Shown: positions 7,513 to 18,138, numbered from the stretch's first letter. The stretch: 64,000 nucleotides of DNA from Nostoc carneum NIES-2107 (GCA_002368155.1 AP018180.1:3288719-3352718), one strand, 5' to 3'. A program made the numbers and translations. The notes: generated from the letters alone by a model not told the origin.

Positions 7513-10500
7513 GTGAGTTTTAGTGTTATGGTGGCTGCATTATTTAAAATTCCAGGATACCAAATTGAGCAACAAATCTATGCGGGAGATAGAACAGTTG
7601 TCTACCGGGGAATTAGAAAGCTAGATTCACATCCTGTAATTTTAAAATTGATGCGGAGTGAGTACCCGAGTCTCAACGAAGCTATTCAATTTCGTAACCA
7701 GTACAATATTACAAAAAATCTCAATATCTGCGGTGTTGTTAAACCATACAGCCTGGAACAATATGGTAATGGTTATGTGCTGGTAATGGAAGATTATGGT
7801 GGTGTATCTTTATCCCATTACCTGAAGCAACATCTTGTTGGGGGTAAGTTACCTCTAGGCGAATTTTTTCCGATTGTGATCGCAATTACTACAACTCTGG
7901 GTGAACTGCACAGACAACGCATCATTTACAAAGATATTAAGCCAGCTAATATATTAATTCATCCTGAAACTAAGCAAATTAAAATTATTGATTTTTCTAT
8001 TGCTTCTTTATTACCACGAGAAAGTCAACAAATACAAAATCCTAATGTTTTAGAAGGAACTTTGGCTTATATTTCTCCAGAACAAACTGGCAGAATGAAT
8101 CGGGGAATTGACTATCGTACAGATTTTTATTCTTTGGGTGTAACTTTTTATGAGTTGTTGACAGGAAAGTTACCCTTTGAATCAGCCGATCCCCTGGAGT
8201 TGGTTTACTGTCATATTGCTAAAATGCCTATGGCATTGGATAACAGGAGAGAAATTCCCCAAGTACTGTCTGATATTGTCATGAAACTGATGGCGAAGAA
8301 TGCCGAAGACCGCTATCAGAGTGCCGCAGGTTTAAGATATGACTTAGAACATTGTTTTAGTCAATGGCGAAAAAACAGCGCGATCGCACCTTTCGCACTG
8401 GGACAAAGAGATATTAGCGATCGCTTTTTAATTCCAGAAAAACTCTATGGACGACAAGGCGATGTTGAGAAGTTACTACAGGTATTTGACCGGGTTGCAG
8501 GTAATCGAGAACAGACACCAACTTCTAATTTATCATCTCAAAGTGAACTAGTTTTAATAGCAGGTTTTTCTGGTATTGGGAAAACTGCTGTAGTCAATGA
8601 AGTTCATAAGCCGATTGTGCGGCAAAAAGGCTATTTTATTGCAGGTAAGTTTGACCAGTTTCAGCGTAACATTCCCTTCTTTGCTTTTGTGCAAGCTTTA
8701 GAGGATTTGATGTCACAAATTCTCACCCAAAGCGATAGCCAAATTGCTGATTGGAGAACCAAAATTTTAGCTGCATTGGGGGATAATGCTGAAGTTATTA
8801 TTGATGTGGTTCCGGAACTGAAAAGAATCATTGGTACCCCACAACCTGTCACAGAACTTGCTGGTAGTGCTGCACAACAAAGATTTAATCGCTTATTTCG
8901 CAAATTTATTCAGGTATTTGCTACTCCCGAACATCCTTTAGTAATATTTTTAGATGATTTGCAATGGGCAGATACAGCCTCATTGCAATTACTCAAAATG
9001 TTAATGAGTGAAATTAAAATTAGGAGTTTATTAATCATTGGTGCTTATCGGGATAACGAAGTTACAGATAACCATCCCTTAATGCTGACATTAGATGAAT
9101 TACGTAATCTTCAAACTCAAGATAAAATCACCACAATTACTTTAGCGCCACTCACCGCTACAGATATCAATCATTTATTTGCTGATAGTTTAAGCTGTAA
9201 GTTAAAAGAAGCATTACCTCTTGCCAAACTAATTTATCAAAAAACCCAAGGAAATCCTTTTTTTAGCTTGCAAATTTTAAAAAGTCTTCATGCAGAAGGG
9301 CATATTAATTTCGCCCCGGAATTCGGCATTTGGCGATATGACTTGCATCAGGTAAATAATTTAACGCTTACAGATAATGTGCTGGAGTTTATGGTGCTGC
9401 AATTGCAGAAATTACCACCAGCTACACAAAATATCTTAAAGTTAGCGGCTTGTATTGGTAATACTTTTGATTTAGCAACTTTAGCAATTGTCTATGAAAG
9501 ACCTTTGGTCGAAACCGCAGCTAATTTATGGTCAGCTTTAACTGAAGGTTTAATTATACCCAGAAATCAGACATATAAATTCTTCCACCAAGAAGGTAGT
9601 ACATCTCAACTTCATAGCTTTGGCAAAACTTTTCATGGTGATGATTATGTTTATGATTTTCTCCACGACCGCGTTCAACAAGCTGCTTATTCTTTAATTG
9701 ATGAATCACAAAAACAAGTTACGCATTTACGGATTGGCAAGTTACTCTTAAAAAATATTGCTACTGATACCCAAGAAGAAAATATTTTTGAAATTGTCAA
9801 TCATTTGAATATAGGATTACAATTAATTACTGATTCAGCAGAAAAAGAGCAAGTAGCACGGTTAAATTTACAAGCAGGATGTAAAGCGAAAGCTGCCACA
9901 GCTTACACCACAGGCTCCCAATATTTAGCAATTGCTATGGAATTGTTAGCCGATAATAGCTGGAACACACAATATGCATTAACTTTTGCAATTTATAAAG
10001 AACGAGCAGAAGTTGAGTATTTAAATAGTAACTTTATTCAATCTAATGCCCTCATCCAAGAAGCATTAAGCCAAGCAAAATCAGCACTGGAGCAAGCTGA
10101 ATTATATAATCTGTTAATTGTGCAGCATACAATGCAAGCTGATTATGCCTTAGCTATTGAGGTTGGTAAACAAGCTTTATCACTGTTGGATATTGATTTT
10201 TCCAAGGCTAATCTTCAATCTTTGATTGATGCCGAAATTGCAGAAATTAACGCTAGTTTAGCAAATCGCCCAGTTATTTCGCTTTTAGATACACCCATAA
10301 ATACAAATCCCATTTATAGTTCTGCAATTAAATTACTCATTAATTTAGATCCGCCTACTTATATTAGTTCCGCACTGGATTTATATATTTTGGTGACAGC
10401 CAAAGCGACTAATCTGTCAATTAAATATGGTAATGTGGCGGAATCTGCTAAAGCCTATGTTAATTATGGTTTTCTTTTAGGTTCCACCTTAGGAGATTAT

Positions 10501-13062
10501 CGTACAGGTTATGAATTTGGGATTTTAGCGACTCAAATAGCTGATAAATTTCACGATCAAGGTCAAAAATGTAAGGTAAATTTATTGCTGGGTAGTTGGT
10601 TACATAATTGGAGTAAACCAGCATATTTAGCAATTGCTATTAACAATGCTGGCTACCAAGCTGGCTTAGATGCAGGAGAATTACAATTTGCGGGTTATAA
10701 TTTGTTTGGTAATATATGCAATCAATATTTTCAAGGTGCTAACTTAAATAATATTTGTGCAGATATTAGCAAATTTCTGCCATTTACTCACCAGACAAAA
10801 AATACTGTCATATCTGAGATATTACTGGAAATCCAACAGGTAATCGATAAATTAATTGACGATTCCTCACAGCCATCTGCAGCAGAATTACAGCAGATTA
10901 GCCAATCAGCTATGGCGCTGGCGATCGCGCATATTTTAAAAGCGCAATTAAATTATTTACAAGCACAATTTGATATTGCTTTACATCACATTACCCAAGC
11001 AGAAAAATATCTGCCCGCAATTTTTGGTTTTACGACTTCAGCTAGTTATCCTTTTTATCACTCTTTAATTTTAGCGGCGCTTTATCCCCAAGCATCTCAA
11101 GAAAGACAACGTCAATATTGGCAAACTTTAATTAACCATCAAAACCAAATCAAAATTTGGGCAAATTCCTGCCCGGAAAACTTTGAGCATCGCTATTTGT
11201 TAATTCAAGCAGAAATTGCGCGAATTACTAACCGAGAATTAGAGGCGATGGATCTTTATGATCGCGCGATCGCCTCGGCGCAAATTCATGGATTTACGCA
11301 AAATGTCGCTTTAGCTAAGGAATTAGCTGGGAAGTTTTGGTTCGCTAAAGGTAAAACCAATATTGCTCAACTCTACCTCAGCGAGGCGGTAAACGCTTAC
11401 ATCCAATGGGGAGCCATCTCCCAAGTTAAATTTTTAGAAGCACAATACCCACGCTTATTAAAGAAAACGCCAAATTTGTCGCCGCTAGAAACTGAACCTC
11501 GCCAAAAAAGCACTATATCCACAACTAGCATAAATTTCTCAGCACAACTAGACTTTGCGGCTTTTTTGAAAGCCTCCCAAGCGATCGCAGGAGAAATTCA
11601 ACTCGAACAACTCTTAGCGATTTTAATGCAAGTCATGCTAGAGAATACTGGCGCAAAAAAATGCGTACTATTATTAGCCAAGCACCAGCAGTTAGCGATC
11701 GCCGCCACAGCTAGCTTTGATGGAGACAAGATTCTCTCTCAAATTCACCTCTCAGCCATCCCTTTAGAAGCTAGCCAAGACATCCCCCAGGCTGTCATCA
11801 ACTACGTCAAGCGCACCTTTGCACCCTTGGTAATTGATGACATTGCTAGCGAATCTCGCTTTGCTAGCGATACTTACATCGCCTCCCAGCAACCGCGCAG
11901 TGTGCTGTGTACTCCCATCCTGAATCAAGGCGAGTTGATGGGTGTATTGTACTTAGAAAATCAACTGACAGCGGGAGTTTTCACCCGCGATCGCTTAGAA
12001 GTAGTGCAACTTTTAACCAGCCAAGCTGCTATCTCCCTAGAAAACGCCCAACTTTACACCGATTTATCGCAAACCACAGCCGAACTCCAACAAGCAAATA
12101 CCCAATTGGCAGCATATTCTCATACTTTAGAGGAAAAAGTTGCCGAGCGCACAGCACAATTAAATGCTCAAACACAACAATTAGAAGCAGCATTTAAAAA
12201 CTTACAAACTGCCCAAACGCAACTGATTCAAAATGAAAAAATGTCAGCTTTAGGACAGCTAGTAGCAGGAATTGCTCATGAAATTAATAACCCCATTAGC
12301 TTTATTTTTAGCAATCTTGCTCCAGCTACAGAATACATTAATGATTTAATCTATGTATTGCAATGTTACCGTCAACAATATCCCCAACCTACACCACAAC
12401 TGCAAGAAGAAATTGCCGATATTGAACTGGATTTTATCACCCTAGACTTACAAAAAATTCTCCATTCTATGGAAGTTGGGGCAGAAAGAATTCGCGATAT
12501 TGTCGTCTCATTGCGAAATTTCTCACGTCTGGATGAAGCTGAAATTAAAGCTGTAGATATTCACGAAGGGATTGATAGTACTTTAATGATTTTGCAAAAC
12601 CTCCTGCAAGCGAAATCAGAACGACCAGAAATTATTGTCAGTAAACAATACGGAAAACTTCCTTTAATTGAATGTTATGCCGGACAAGTTAATCAGGTAT
12701 TTATTAACCTAATTATGAATGCTATCGAAGCTTTAGATGATGCCATGATTCAAGGAAAGATGACTGAGATTCCTCAAATTTGTATTCGTACAGAACTGTA
12801 TGAATTAGATAAAATCAAGATTTACATTGCTGATAATGGTATAGGCATTAGCGACAGCATCAAGCCTTATTTATTTGACCCCTTCTTTACTACGAAACAA
12901 GTTGGCAAAGGCACAGGTTTAGGCTTATCTATCAGTTACCAAATAATTGTTGATAAACACCAGGGAATATTAGAATGTCAATCAACACCAGGTGCAGGTG
13001 CAGAGTTTGTGATTACACTACCAATTCGGCGGCCCAGGTTTAATCTCGGTGTAGATATTTAA
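7513..13062 (+). CDS. Giant hybrid: Ser/Thr kinase - AAA ATPase - GAF - histidine kinase
   Basis: 1849 residues from GTG 7513; ATG 7528 is possible. Order: protein kinase-like domain (about 15-270; Lys45, Y139-K-D141 in place of HRD, D160-F-S in place of DFG), ORC/AAA ATPase (about 310-600; Walker A GFSGIGKT 351-358, Walker B LVIFLDDLQWAD), a helical repeat region (about 780-1300), GAF (about 1395-1545), coiled coil, then HisKA with H1589 (IAHEINNP), N-box, IADNGIGI and GKGTGLGLSI. This matches the cyanobacterial dual-kinase family (HstK-like). The kinase retains the catalytic Asp. The cognate response regulator is not adjacent. The C-terminal half is paralogous to the kinase at 59307. Confidence 0.92.
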   Translation: MSFSVMVAALFKIPGYQIEQQIYAGDRTVVYRGIRKLDSHPVILKLMRSEYPSLNEAIQFRNQYNITKNLNICGVVKPYSLEQYGNGYVLVMEDYGGVSLSHYLKQHLVGGKLPLGEFFPIVIAITTTLGELHRQRIIYKDIKPANILIHPETKQIKIIDFSIASLLPRESQQIQNPNVLEGTLAYISPEQTGRMNRGIDYRTDFYSLGVTFYELLTGKLPFESADPLELVYCHIAKMPMALDNRREIPQVLSDIVMKLMAKNAEDRYQSAAGLRYDLEHCFSQWRKNSAIAPFALGQRDISDRFLIPEKLYGRQGDVEKLLQVFDRVAGNREQTPTSNLSSQSELVLIAGFSGIGKTAVVNEVHKPIVRQKGYFIAGKFDQFQRNIPFFAFVQALEDLMSQILTQSDSQIADWRTKILAALGDNAEVIIDVVPELKRIIGTPQPVTELAGSAAQQRFNRLFRKFIQVFATPEHPLVIFLDDLQWADTASLQLLKMLMSEIKIRSLLIIGAYRDNEVTDNHPLMLTLDELRNLQTQDKITTITLAPLTATDINHLFADSLSCKLKEALPLAKLIYQKTQGNPFFSLQILKSLHAEGHINFAPEFGIWRYDLHQVNNLTLTDNVLEFMVLQLQKLPPATQNILKLAACIGNTFDLATLAIVYERPLVETAANLWSALTEGLIIPRNQTYKFFHQEGSTSQLHSFGKTFHGDDYVYDFLHDRVQQAAYSLIDESQKQVTHLRIGKLLLKNIATDTQEENIFEIVNHLNIGLQLITDSAEKEQVARLNLQAGCKAKAATAYTTGSQYLAIAMELLADNSWNTQYALTFAIYKERAEVEYLNSNFIQSNALIQEALSQAKSALEQAELYNLLIVQHTMQADYALAIEVGKQALSLLDIDFSKANLQSLIDAEIAEINASLANRPVISLLDTPINTNPIYSSAIKLLINLDPPTYISSALDLYILVTAKATNLSIKYGNVAESAKAYVNYGFLLGSTLGDYRTGYEFGILATQIADKFHDQGQKCKVNLLLGSWLHNWSKPAYLAIAINNAGYQAGLDAGELQFAGYNLFGNICNQYFQGANLNNICADISKFLPFTHQTKNTVISEILLEIQQVIDKLIDDSSQPSAAELQQISQSAMALAIAHILKAQLNYLQAQFDIALHHITQAEKYLPAIFGFTTSASYPFYHSLILAALYPQASQERQRQYWQTLINHQNQIKIWANSCPENFEHRYLLIQAEIARITNRELEAMDLYDRAIASAQIHGFTQNVALAKELAGKFWFAKGKTNIAQLYLSEAVNAYIQWGAISQVKFLEAQYPRLLKKTPNLSPLETEPRQKSTISTTSINFSAQLDFAAFLKASQAIAGEIQLEQLLAILMQVMLENTGAKKCVLLLAKHQQLAIAATASFDGDKILSQIHLSAIPLEASQDIPQAVINYVKRTFAPLVIDDIASESRFASDTYIASQQPRSVLCTPILNQGELMGVLYLENQLTAGVFTRDRLEVVQLLTSQAAISLENAQLYTDLSQTTAELQQANTQLAAYSHTLEEKVAERTAQLNAQTQQLEAAFKNLQTAQTQLIQNEKMSALGQLVAGIAHEINNPISFIFSNLAPATEYINDLIYVLQCYRQQYPQPTPQLQEEIADIELDFITLDLQKILHSMEVGAERIRDIVVSLRNFSRLDEAEIKAVDIHEGIDSTLMILQNLLQAKSERPEIIVSKQYGKLPLIECYAGQVNQVFINLIMNAIEALDDAMIQGKMTEIPQICIRTELYELDKIKIYIADNGIGISDSIKPYLFDPFFTTKQVGKGTGLGLSISYQIIVDKHQGILECQSTPGAGAEFVITLPIRRPRFNLGVDI

Positions 13063-13074
13063 CATAGATAGATT

Positions 13075-14136
13075 TTAGAATCTCACGATACCTTGTAATT
13101 CTGATAGCATCTGCTCTAAAATATCTGCCATAATTTCCTGATTCAAATCATGTAAAATTCCTGGGCCATTGAGAAACTCTTGAATTGTAATTTTTTGTTC
13201 TTTAAAGTCTTTCACAAAATCCCGAATTTCTGTAACTATATTCATTTGACCCTCTATTTCATCTAACATTTGATTAACAGAGTCCACTCCTGCTTTTGCC
13301 GCTTTACGATGATCCGCAACCATTGCGCCTTCGGGAGTATGTTTCGCCTGACGCAGTTCCCGTTTTAAATTCTCATATTGATTTTTCAAAATTTGGTTTT
13401 GCTGTTCGAGAGTCTTACATCTTCTAGTTAAATCATCTTCGCTATTATTATCAATAGATTCGCCTAATTCATGCTGACGTTCAATTTCTAAAAGTCTGGC
13501 TAAATCTCCTTCTTGGTAAGCTTTATTAATTTCCTTCATGATTTCTGTATGGTACATTTGCGTTTCGCTATCTTTCACCTTATCTGGATGAAAGATTTCC
13601 GCTAACCTGAGAAATGTTTGGCGAATTTTCCGAGATTCATCTTTTCTAGTTCCCGAATTATCTCCCCATTCTTGTTGTCTTTGGTGATGTTGATCGCGAT
13701 TCTCCTCACTCTCTTCCTCGAAATCAAACTCTTGCCTTAAATTTTCAAAGAGTTCATCTAGTTCTGTATCTTCTTGCTTGCTTTCAATTTTGGGACTAAT
13801 CACTCCTGCTAACTGCAGGTTACGATAAAGTAATTTGATATTTTTTAGGCTTTGTTTACCTAACTTCCTGGTAGTAAATATTTCCTCGAATAAAGCATGA
13901 ATTTCCTGATCTATGTCAGTCATCTGTTTTAACTTGGGACTAGCACGATGAAATATCTCTGTTGCTAAAGAACGCATTTTCTCGACAAAATTTTTTAATT
14001 CTGTGCGCTTGCGCTTAATCTGTTTTAGTAGCGATTGATGTTCCTTTTCTAGCGCCCCTAAGTAGATATGTAACTCCGAAAGTGCTAATGGTGTAGCTGG
14101 AACTGAGTGAGATTTCGATGATTTTGTGCGCGGCAT
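13075..14136 (-). CDS. J-domain (DnaJ-like) coiled-coil protein
   Basis: 353 residues. A J-domain-like segment with HPD at 183-185 (LAEIFHPDKVKDSE) lies centrally, not N-terminally, between two charged coiled-coil regions (about 20-110 and 225-300). J-domains stimulate Hsp70 ATPase activity through HPD. No zinc-finger or classic C-terminal substrate domains are present, so it is not DnaJ proper. It converges with the giant hybrid kinase with only 12 bp between stops. Substrate or localisation unknown. Confidence 0.75.
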   Translation of the reverse strand: MPRTKSSKSHSVPATPLALSELHIYLGALEKEHQSLLKQIKRKRTELKNFVEKMRSLATEIFHRASPKLKQMTDIDQEIHALFEEIFTTRKLGKQSLKNIKLLYRNLQLAGVISPKIESKQEDTELDELFENLRQEFDFEEESEENRDQHHQRQQEWGDNSGTRKDESRKIRQTFLRLAEIFHPDKVKDSETQMYHTEIMKEINKAYQEGDLARLLEIERQHELGESIDNNSEDDLTRRCKTLEQQNQILKNQYENLKRELRQAKHTPEGAMVADHRKAAKAGVDSVNQMLDEIEGQMNIVTEIRDFVKDFKEQKITIQEFLNGPGILHDLNQEIMADILEQMLSELQGIVRF

Positions 14137-14770
14137 AAAATACCTAAAAAACTCAAGGGTTAAATAAATAACGCAACTATTAAGTTTATGAGTTATTAGT
14201 TACAGAAGATACTCTCTAGATGATACATGATTGCTGTAATAAGTACTCGCACAAAATTAGATTCATGCGTAAAGTTAAACCACAACAGGCGAGAAGTATA
14301 TTTGATCAATCAAATACAAGGGTGCGTTCACACAGAGAATACGGCATCATCTAAAACTTTTGGTATTATAAAGCAGGAAGTTATTAAATTGTTGTAAAAG
14401 CTACATTTCCGCAATTGAACGCAGCTTTGTTAATTTCCAAGTACTACTCAAGACATAGAAGTTAAAGAATAAGAATAAATTTTAGGAAAAATTTAGGATT
14501 TTTATAGGCTTTCCCTTTCAGAATGAGCGCAATAGCTGTTGTAGTTCTGTGGATAATCAAGTACTATCTGACGAAATATAAATAAACCCCACTGGTTAGT
14601 TCTAGAGGAGGTGATGCCTAACAGGTTTTCCGTGCTATTTATGGTAATACCAAATGTAATTCTAGCTATGCAACTGTCAAAACCATTGATAGCATAGGAT
14701 TTTCACAATTTAAATTACTAAGTAAGAGTTCTGATATTGCCATGTCTACTACTATTAGGTAGGTAACATT
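14137..14770. other. Intergenic region with a possible 27-codon ORF
   Basis: A 630-bp AT-rich gap. At 14606-14615 AGGAGGTGAT is a ten-base match to the anti-Shine-Dalgarno complement, and ATG at 14614 overlaps it, opening a 27-residue frame (MPNRFSVLFMVIPNVILAMQ...) to TAG 14695-14697. The start codon inside the SD makes normal initiation doubtful. No other feature recognised. Confidence 0.3.
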
Positions 14771-14980
14771 ATGCATATGTCCATTTGGCTATTTATTGCC
14801 GCTACTTCTTATACTTTAGGTGCTATTATCCAATGGCTACAACTAAGAAATAAACTTACCGAGATTTACGAATATACTAATTTTCCCATAGTTTGGGCAG
14901 CAAATTTAGTTTCAATATTTGTCTGTTTTATTAAAGCTTTAGTTTGGCCTTATATTTTGTTGCTCGATCAGGAAAATTAG
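14771..14980 (+). CDS. Small membrane protein, 69 aa, unknown function
   Basis: Two hydrophobic segments (IWLFIAATSYTLGAIIQWL and VWAANLVSIFVCFIKALVWPYILLL) are separated by a charged loop. ATG 14771 or ATG 14777 could start; AGGTAGG lies about nine bases before the first. No family recognised. It stands alone. Confidence 0.5.
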   Translation: MHMSIWLFIAATSYTLGAIIQWLQLRNKLTEIYEYTNFPIVWAANLVSIFVCFIKALVWPYILLLDQEN

Positions 14981-15009
14981 TACCGCTGTGCGGAATTCAA
15001 AAGTTCCAT

Positions 15010-15029
15010 AGACGCGATTAATCGCGTCT
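15010..15029. repeat. Perfect 20-bp palindrome AGACGCGATTAATCGCGTCT
   Basis: A self-complementary dispersed repeat. The same or a one-base variant occurs at 23799, 24842 and 33606, each followed by CTGTAC or CTCTAC-like sequence. Around it (14981-15266) are other dispersed repeats and the inverted pair GGTGCGTTACG / CAACGCACC at 15211-15239. Confidence 0.8.
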
Positions 15030-15266
15030 GTACAAATTGGCAAAGCTGATATTTTGTCAGAAATCAAATCGGATTCCTATATATAGCGTTTCGTAGTTTA
15101 GAGACGTACAAATTTATCCGCGTGTATCTGTGTTTATCCTTTGTAATCGGCGGTTAATCTTTGATTGCTGTACCTCACCAATATGGGAAGCGCAATAATT
15201 TAGCTATGCTGGTGCGTTACGCTGCGCGACAACGCACCCTACGGTAATTTTATTTTTAAATCAACT

Positions 15267-15932
15267 CTAATATCTTTTGAGGGCTAAAGTTAAACCATCG
15301 CCAATAGGAACTAGAGAAATTGTTACCCTTTCGTCGTCGCGTAACTTTTGATTGAAGATCCGAATAGCTTGGGTACTTTCATCTTGAATTTCTGGATTGG
15401 CAACTCTTCGTGACCATAAAACATTATCGATCGCAATCAATCCCCCGGGACGGATCAATTGTAAAGCCCGCTCGTAATAACCGTCATAATTGACTTTATC
15501 AGCATCAATAAAAGCAAAATCAAAGGTATTAGCTTGGCCAGTAGCTAACAAATTATCTAAAGTTGCTAAAGCTGGTGCTAATCGCAGGTCAATTTTATCG
15601 ACTACTCCGGCTTCTTGCCAATAAAGCCGCGCGACCGCAGTATATTCTTCGCTGACATCACAGGCGATAATCTGACCATCAGCTGGCAGCGCCAAGGCTA
15701 CCGAAAGCGAACTATAACCCGTAAATACCCCAACTTCCAAGGTTTTCTTCGCGCCAATTAACTGCACTAGCAATCTCATCAACTGTCCTTGTTCGGGAGA
15801 AATCTGCATATTCCCACTAGGATGACTGGCTGTTTCTTGGCGTAATCTCTGGAGAATTTCCGGTTCCCGCAGGGAAACTGCTAGCAAATAACTATAGAGT
15901 TGTTCATTCAGTCCAAGAGTTCGCGTTGACAT
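15267..15932 (-). CDS. Class I SAM-dependent O-methyltransferase (caffeoyl-CoA OMT family)
   Basis: 221 residues, the normal length for the cation-dependent OMT family (Methyltransf_3). SAM-binding motif I is TLEVGVFTGYSSLSVALALP. The acidic metal and substrate motif is FDFAFIDADKVNYDGYYERA, followed by LIRPGGLIAIDNVLWSRRV. It transfers methyl groups from SAM to catechol-type hydroxyls; the cyanobacterial substrate is unknown. Monocistronic by context. Confidence 0.9.
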   Translation of the reverse strand: MSTRTLGLNEQLYSYLLAVSLREPEILQRLRQETASHPSGNMQISPEQGQLMRLLVQLIGAKKTLEVGVFTGYSSLSVALALPADGQIIACDVSEEYTAVARLYWQEAGVVDKIDLRLAPALATLDNLLATGQANTFDFAFIDADKVNYDGYYERALQLIRPGGLIAIDNVLWSRRVANPEIQDESTQAIRIFNQKLRDDERVTISLVPIGDGLTLALKRY

Positions 15933-16000
15933 AGTAGATTAGAGAATTCGGCTCATCAACCGCTATACTATCGCTGGAGAGTGATCTGTAAAAAAGAACT

Positions 16001-16405
16001 ATGTTGCGGTTAGTGTTGACAGCTTTACTAGTGCTATTGACAGCCTGTGGTACGATTGGGCTGCTACCCACTAATCAGTTAGTGCAAAAAGCGATCGCAC
16101 TTCAGCTAGAACAAACGCAACAACAACTTACCCAAAAGCTGGATTTGGACTTAAAAGGCTTTGATATTGAAAAGCTAGCAATTAGCGAACAAAAACCTCT
16201 CACCATCGAAAATTTACCTGCTTTTCGGGTGCGGGGAACCTACGACTTAATAATTAAATTACCTAAGAGACGCTTGACGCAACTGCAACAACCTTTTGAA
16301 GTGTATCTGCAAATTCAACGAGAAGGTAAAACTTGGCGATTGCTTTTACCAGAAAGGGTAAACAAAGATACTCAACCTATTTGGCATAGCTATCTCATCT
16401 TGTAG
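16001..16405 (+). CDS. Putative lipoprotein, 134 aa
   Basis: N-terminal signal with a lipobox (MLRLVLTALLVLLTACGT), Cys16 being the expected lipidation site. The mature part is a small, mostly hydrophilic domain with no recognised family. Probably anchored to a membrane and periplasmic. It is divergent from the methyltransferase, sharing a 68-bp promoter region. Confidence 0.65.
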   Translation: MLRLVLTALLVLLTACGTIGLLPTNQLVQKAIALQLEQTQQQLTQKLDLDLKGFDIEKLAISEQKPLTIENLPAFRVRGTYDLIIKLPKRRLTQLQQPFEVYLQIQREGKTWRLLLPERVNKDTQPIWHSYLIL

Positions 16406-16512
16406 CTAATTGTGCAATTCTAAAAACTATCATACGTATTACCGTAAAACTGCCCAAGCCTAGCCATCATTGAGGTAAGCTATTACGCTTTTCAATTACA
16501 CAATCACTCGGA

Positions 16513-16581
16513 TTGGGGACTGGGGATTGGGGACTGGGGATTGGGGATTGGGGACTGGGGATTGGGGATTGGGGACTGGGA
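16513..16581. repeat. Heptanucleotide array (GGGGATT / GGGGACT)
   Basis: About ten degenerate 7-bp units upstream of the next gene. Read as protein it gives the heptad-like [15 protein letters not shown], which would be a false N-terminal extension of that gene. Confidence 0.85.
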
Positions 16582-16585
16582 ACTG

Positions 16586-17395
16586 ATGACAGATCAATCA
16601 TTTGACTATAGGCAGGGGAATATGTATATTAATTTTTTCGTCAGTTCTATTGTCGGAATTTTAGTTATAGTACTGGGGACTTTTGGGATACTGCAATGGT
16701 TGCACATCCCGGCTGGTAGCTTTCTCGATTGGGCTATTGGTGGTGCAAGCTTTTGGTGGCTATTGGTAATTGTTACTGTACCCTGGAATGTGCATTTTCA
16801 GGCGAAAGAAGTGTTAGCAGAAGGCGCACAGTCCAAAGAAAAGGGAATTCCTGTAGATGAGAAACAATTAAAGTATGTCAAACTTTTAGCCAAGCGATCG
16901 CTGTGGTTGGCGATCGCTTTACATATCATTTCCACCATTGGACTTTATACCCTCGCCGCCACAGGTATTAGTGCTGTAGGATACATCAGTTCCGGTGCAG
17001 CTTTGTTATTAACCGTCCTCCGTCCAGCAATCCGCGCCTACGAATATTTATACACAAGATTGCGGATGATTCGCCAAGAATGGCAATATCCCCGTGAAGA
17101 TATTGTGGAACTGCGCGATCGCTTTTCCATCTTGGAAGAAAAAGTCAAATCTTTGGAAGACAGGCTTGATCCAGAAAACTCTTACTCCATTCCTGCAACT
17201 CAACAGAGGTTTAGTGAAGAAACCCGCCGCGACTTAGCCAGAATCGTCGCCAATTTGGAAGAACTGCGCGCCACCAACCAAACCGAACACGAACGATTAT
17301 CCAGAGAAGCCAGAAATGCGATCGCGCAACTTTCCACTGACGGACAATTTCTCGATCACGTTCGTGAAATTATCCGATTTTTCAAAACAGCGTAA
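16586..17395 (+). CDS. Membrane protein with C-terminal coiled coil, unknown function
   Basis: Four hydrophobic stretches in the N-terminal half (VGILVIVLGTFGILQWL, ASFWWLLVIVTVPW, SLWLAIALHIISTIGLYTLA, YISSGAALLLTVL) are followed by a charged helical region (about 150-265) predicted as coiled coil (LRDRFSILEEKVKSLEDRLD). ATG 16586 gives 269 residues; ATG 16622, behind AGGGGA, gives 257. The upstream ATG at 16541 lies in the heptamer array and is rejected. No family recognised. Confidence 0.6.
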   Translation: MTDQSFDYRQGNMYINFFVSSIVGILVIVLGTFGILQWLHIPAGSFLDWAIGGASFWWLLVIVTVPWNVHFQAKEVLAEGAQSKEKGIPVDEKQLKYVKLLAKRSLWLAIALHIISTIGLYTLAATGISAVGYISSGAALLLTVLRPAIRAYEYLYTRLRMIRQEWQYPREDIVELRDRFSILEEKVKSLEDRLDPENSYSIPATQQRFSEETRRDLARIVANLEELRATNQTEHERLSREARNAIAQLSTDGQFLDHVREIIRFFKTA

Positions 17396-17550
17396 TTAGC
17401 ACAATACAGCTTTACAAATTTAAGTTGGGCTTATATTCTTTTTGTGTCATTTTTCCTTTGTATTGATCTAGGAGAAATGGCATTGTTTTTAATCAATATT
17501 TAAGTTCATCAGCTTCATATCAATTAAATATCAGCTGATATTATTGACAA

Positions 17551-18138
17551 TCAAGTAACTTGACGAGGAAAAACAGCAGCTAAATCTAGCGTTGGAGATA
17601 AAGGCAAAGGTAATTCCACTGATTGATTGGCTAAAAATATCCGTTTGAAGCGATAGCCAAAATTACCTTGAGAATCTTGATAAGGTTCGCTGTAAGCTTC
17701 TAATTGTTTAGCAACTAAATTAAATATCCAGTAATGAGGAATTTCAGCCTCAGCATATAAAGGCATTTTGACATTGCGATCGTAATCTAAAGATGAATCC
17801 GCAATTTCAATAACTAAAAATATATCTGGCGGCGTAGGGTGTGCAGATAAATAGTTATCTGCTGTCGAACGAACTATAGCAAAATCAGGTTCTGGTTCAC
17901 TACCTGATGGTAAATTTATAGGGTCTTGGCACTGTAACTCAGCTTTTCCAGCGACTAATTTACCTAGTTCTCGAATTAGATTTCTGCAACAGGTTGTGTG
18001 TGCTGTTCCTTTAGCTATCATCTGCACTAGTTCGCCGCGAATGAGTTCGACACGTTCGTCTTCGTGGAAAAAACCTAATTCAATTAAACGATGGTATTCG
18101 TTCACTGTAAAGCGTCGCGTTGTTATCTGACTCAGCAT
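17551..18138 (-). CDS. Uma2 family (DUF820) PD-(D/E)XK nuclease-like protein
   Basis: 195 residues, typical length. It shows the family pattern: FTVNEYHRLIELGFFHEDER near the start, EPDFAIV, and the core LVIEIADSSLDYDRNVKMPL. Uma2 proteins are very numerous in filamentous cyanobacteria and have a restriction-endonuclease-like fold; their role is unproven. Solitary gene. Confidence 0.88.
   Translation of the reverse strand: MLSQITTRRFTVNEYHRLIELGFFHEDERVELIRGELVQMIAKGTAHTTCCRNLIRELGKLVAGKAELQCQDPINLPSGSEPEPDFAIVRSTADNYLSAHPTPPDIFLVIEIADSSLDYDRNVKMPLYAEAEIPHYWIFNLVAKQLEAYSEPYQDSQGNFGYRFKRIFLANQSVELPLPLSPTLDLAAVFPRQVT

Noticed and set aside
14600-14620. Fragment of a 16S rRNA 3' end (complement)
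   Set aside because: Similarity is limited to the ten-base SD-like segment and does not extend into the rRNA helix.
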